Shown here: in pieces, positions 4,617-6,091 of the stretch
How positions within the stretch are numbered: the stretch's first letter is position 1
Layout of the letters: each line of letters opens with the position of its first letter
From: Bacillota bacterium
GTDB lineage: Bacteria > Bacillota > Clostridia > Saccharofermentanales > Fastidiosipilaceae
Assembly (NCBI GenBank): GCA_023442635.1
Contig: JAEZYR010000067.1
Span: forward strand, 1 to 6,091
DNA: 6,091 nt
Reading direction: 5' to 3'
The notes under the pieces: model-generated
Seen by the model: only the letters and a program-made list of their open reading frames with translations
Told to the model about the DNA's origin: nothing
Databases searched by the model: none
Program-made: the position numbers and the translations under genes

Positions 4617-5690
4617 ATGGAGAAACAAAACAAAGCAGCGCTAGCGACTCAGCCTAGCAGAAATGGCTTTTGGCACCGCTACTTTACGATTGAAGCGGGT
4701 CAGAATCTTTCGTGGGCAGCTGTCATCGCGGGTACAGTGACCTTTTTTGCTGTCTTCGCCTTGCTTTCTTTGATTAGCGCAGCTATTGGCTTTGGCCAGT
4801 TCTCGCCTTCAACTTCTGATCCGTTCTCAGGGGTGGGTGTTGGCATGGCCATCTGGACAGCTATTTCCTTGCTAATCTCCCTTTTTGCAGCTGGTTTCGT
4901 AGGCGGTTTGGCCGCTCGCAGAGCAGGTATGCTGCACGGCTTTTTGACCTGGGCGCTGTCGCTGGTTCTGAGTGTGGCGCTTTTGAGCTCAGCCCTAGCT
5001 GGCGTGACTGGTGCACTGGGTCATGTTCTGGGAGCAGCCTTCCAAGTTGCAGGTTCAGCTGCTGGCGCTGGTGCTGAAGTTGTCGGCAAAGGCGCGGAGG
5101 CTCTGGGTGGACAGATTGCCGAGCAGATTCAGAACGTCGATGTGAATCAGCTCTCCAGCGATGCCCAGCAACTCCTCAAAGACACGAAGATTCCAGAGCT
5201 GCAGCCTGAGAACCTCTCGAATATGCTCAAGGAGAGCCGCGATGAGGCCCTCGCTGCTGGCAAAGAGCTGGTGACCAACCCCCAAAACCACGAGCAAATT
5301 CTGTCTGACTTGTTGAAGAGCCTTCAGAGCAAGGCGGATAAGCTGAGCCAAGCTGCGGATCGCGAAGCGCTGGTCAATGCCTTGGAGCAGAACAGTCAGC
5401 TCAGCCACGAAGAAGCTCAAAAGGCCGTTGACAATAGCTTTGCTGGTATCGAAAAATTGAGCCAGGAAGCCAGCAAGCAGCTTGAGCAAGCGAAGGTGCA
5501 GATTGAGAAGACCAGCAAGCAGGCTGAGCAGTTGGTTCAAGATGTACGTCAAGGTGCAGAAGATGCCTCCCACAAAATCTCTGGTGTGACCGTGGCTATC
5601 TTCTTTGCTTTGCTCATCGGCCTGGCCCTCTGCTCCTATGCAGGTTACCTCGGCAGCAGCAAGACAAAGTCGACGGTCATCGAGGCCTAA
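4617..5690 (+). CDS. Membrane protein of unknown function with a long helical domain between membrane segments
   Basis: I do not recognise a named gene. The ATG at 4617 is preferred over the in-frame ATG at 4584 because AGAGG (4606-4610) lies 6 nt before it and nothing similar precedes 4584. The 357-residue product begins with a hydrophilic stretch containing NGFWHRYFTIEAGQNLSW. Hydrophobic helices follow at about 33-59, 73-100 and 108-130, and the last runs into a Gly/Ala-rich segment to about 158. Residues 160-320 are hydrophilic, rich in Q, E, K, A and S, nearly free of Pro and Gly, and probably form long helices or a coiled coil. A final membrane helix (322-344) ends in a short Lys-containing tail. 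RR at 101-102 suggests the loop between helices 2 and 3 is cytoplasmic, which would put the long helical part outside the membrane. The N-terminal SWAAVIAGT pattern recalls uncharacterised YrzE/TIGR04086-type or 'PhnA-like' membrane proteins; this is from memory. No enzyme motif is visible. It appears monocistronic, with terminators on both sides. Confidence 0.85.
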   Translation: MEKQNKAALATQPSRNGFWHRYFTIEAGQNLSWAAVIAGTVTFFAVFALLSLISAAIGFGQFSPSTSDPFSGVGVGMAIWTAISLLISLFAAGFVGGLAARRAGMLHGFLTWALSLVLSVALLSSALAGVTGALGHVLGAAFQVAGSAAGAGAEVVGKGAEALGGQIAEQIQNVDVNQLSSDAQQLLKDTKIPELQPENLSNMLKESRDEALAAGKELVTNPQNHEQILSDLLKSLQSKADKLSQAADREALVNALEQNSQLSHEEAQKAVDNSFAGIEKLSQEASKQLEQAKVQIEKTSKQAEQLVQDVRQGAEDASHKISGVTVAIFFALLIGLALCSYAGYLGSSKTKSTVIEA

Positions 5691-5843
5691 ACTTACAAGC
5701 TTGATTTTGCCTGAGAATATGGCTCAGATGAGCAAACAAGTCTTGCCTGGATCTTAGCTTTAAGCTGGAACCACGCAGTCTAGAAGCATAGCCAAAAGGC
5801 CTTTGTGCTGACTGCAAATTAGGCTGGATTGATCCACGGACAG
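5691..5843 (+). other. 3' region of the membrane protein transcript, with stem-loops
   Basis: No coding frame is supported. Possible stems are CTGAG/CTCAG (5711-5715 and 5723-5727), AGCTT/AAGCT (5756-5760 and 5762-5766, with a loop too short unless the stem opens), and a longer one with GCAGTC/GACTGC (5775-5780 and 5810-5815) enclosing AGCA/TGCT (5785-5788 and 5806-5809) and GCC-AAAA-GGC (5791-5800). The terminator follows at 5844. Confidence 0.35.
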
Positions 5844-5888
5844 CGGCGCGGCTTCAAACAAGAAGCCACGCCGTTTTCTTTGCTTTTT
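5844..5888 (+). terminator. Intrinsic terminator after the membrane protein gene
   Basis: CGGCG-c-GGCTTC (5844-5855) pairs with GAAGCC-a-CGCCG (5862-5873), with one C/A mismatch and an AAACAA loop. TTTTCTTTGCTTTTT follows. The stem is GC-rich with a long T-rich tail, about 150 nt after the stop codon at 5690. Confidence 0.92.
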
Positions 5889-5923
5889 CTCTGCTCTTAG
5901 GCAAGTCACATCTCGGGCACACT

Positions 5924-5929
5924 TATAAT
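5924..5929 (+). promoter_or_regulatory. -10 box of the last gene
   Basis: A perfect TATAAT starts 33 nt before the ATG at 5957. At 16-18 nt upstream the sequence is near GGCAAGT, a poor -35 match, and there is no TGn extension. The promoter may need an activator or be weak. Start of transcription would be near 5936, giving a leader of about 20 nt. Confidence 0.6.
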
Positions 5930-5956
5930 GAGAGAAATTTATTTCTGGAGGATCTT

Positions 5957-6091
5957 ATGCCAGATCAAGAGCCACAGACGACGCTTAATTCCAATGAACT
6001 TATCCATCAGATGTACCAAGATCCACCCAAGATGGAGCGGACAGGTTTCCCAGTACCCAAAGTCTTGCAAGAGGCGGCTGCAGACTTAAGC
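5957..6091 (+). CDS. Unknown protein, first 45 codons only (3' end outside window)
   Basis: The reading frame runs from ATG 5957 to the window edge with no stop. GGAGG at 5947-5951 lies 5 nt before the ATG, and a perfect TATAAT box lies further upstream, so this is a real gene start. The 45 visible residues begin MPDQEPQTTLNSNELIHQ. They are hydrophilic, Pro- and Gln-rich (DPPKMERTGFPVPK in the middle), with no signal peptide or membrane segment, and end in a likely helix KVLQEAAADLS. I recognise no family in this fragment. Having its own promoter and a terminator before it, it starts a separate transcription unit from the membrane protein gene. Confidence 0.8.
   Translation, partial: MPDQEPQTTLNSNELIHQMYQDPPKMERTGFPVPKVLQEAAADLS

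Noticed and set aside
5055..5573. Minus-strand frame of 172 residues, Leu-rich
   Set aside because: It is a shadow of the Gln/Glu/Ala-rich coiled-coil part of the membrane protein gene: CAG/GAG codons read as Leu on the other strand. It has no ribosome binding site and no recognised family.
5718..5756. Short frame MAQMSKQVLPGS
   Set aside because: It has 12 residues, no ribosome binding site, and lies in the 3' region of the previous gene.

Overview
The window reads as ordinary bacterial chromosome, probably from a member of the Bacillota (Clostridia-like). This placement is inference. It rests on strong GGAGG-type ribosome binding sites, TTG and GTG starts, a short Gram-positive-type signal peptidase I, a tRNA gene with encoded CCA, and a small CxxC metal-binding protein whose basic/aromatic tail resembles ones I recall from Clostridia. 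No phage, transposon, integrase, plasmid or CRISPR feature is visible. All recognised genes lie on the + strand.

Bases 1-3743 hold three closely packed housekeeping genes: the 3' two thirds of aspS (aspartyl-tRNA synthetase), lepB (signal peptidase I, best start TTG at 1181, 2 nt after aspS) and lepA (elongation factor 4, GTG start at 1923, 19 nt after lepB). They form a likely operon for translation and protein export. A tRNA-Leu(UAG) gene follows at 3793-3877. It has its own good promoter, whose -10 box sits inside a 21-bp dyad, and it ends at a strong intrinsic terminator (3887-3917).

Bases 3918-4461 hold a small heavy-metal-associated (HMA) protein with an inverted repeat upstream. Its roughly 140-nt 3' region can fold and ends in a perfect 22-bp palindrome plus a T-rich run that should terminate transcription. 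Bases 4462-4616 are AT-rich and full of small dyads, and lead into a 357-residue membrane protein of unknown function. That protein has three N-terminal membrane helices, a long hydrophilic helical segment predicted to lie outside the cytoplasm, and a C-terminal membrane anchor.

Bases 5691-5889 hold several stem-loops and a strong terminator. A new transcription unit then starts with a perfect TATAAT box and a GGAGG site; only its first 45 codons are inside the window and I do not recognise them.

No clearly new multi-gene system stands out. The most interesting leads are the membrane protein with the long predicted external helix (4617-5690), the dyad over the tRNA promoter, and the repeated 5' arm before the 4432 terminator, which would allow two competing hairpins.
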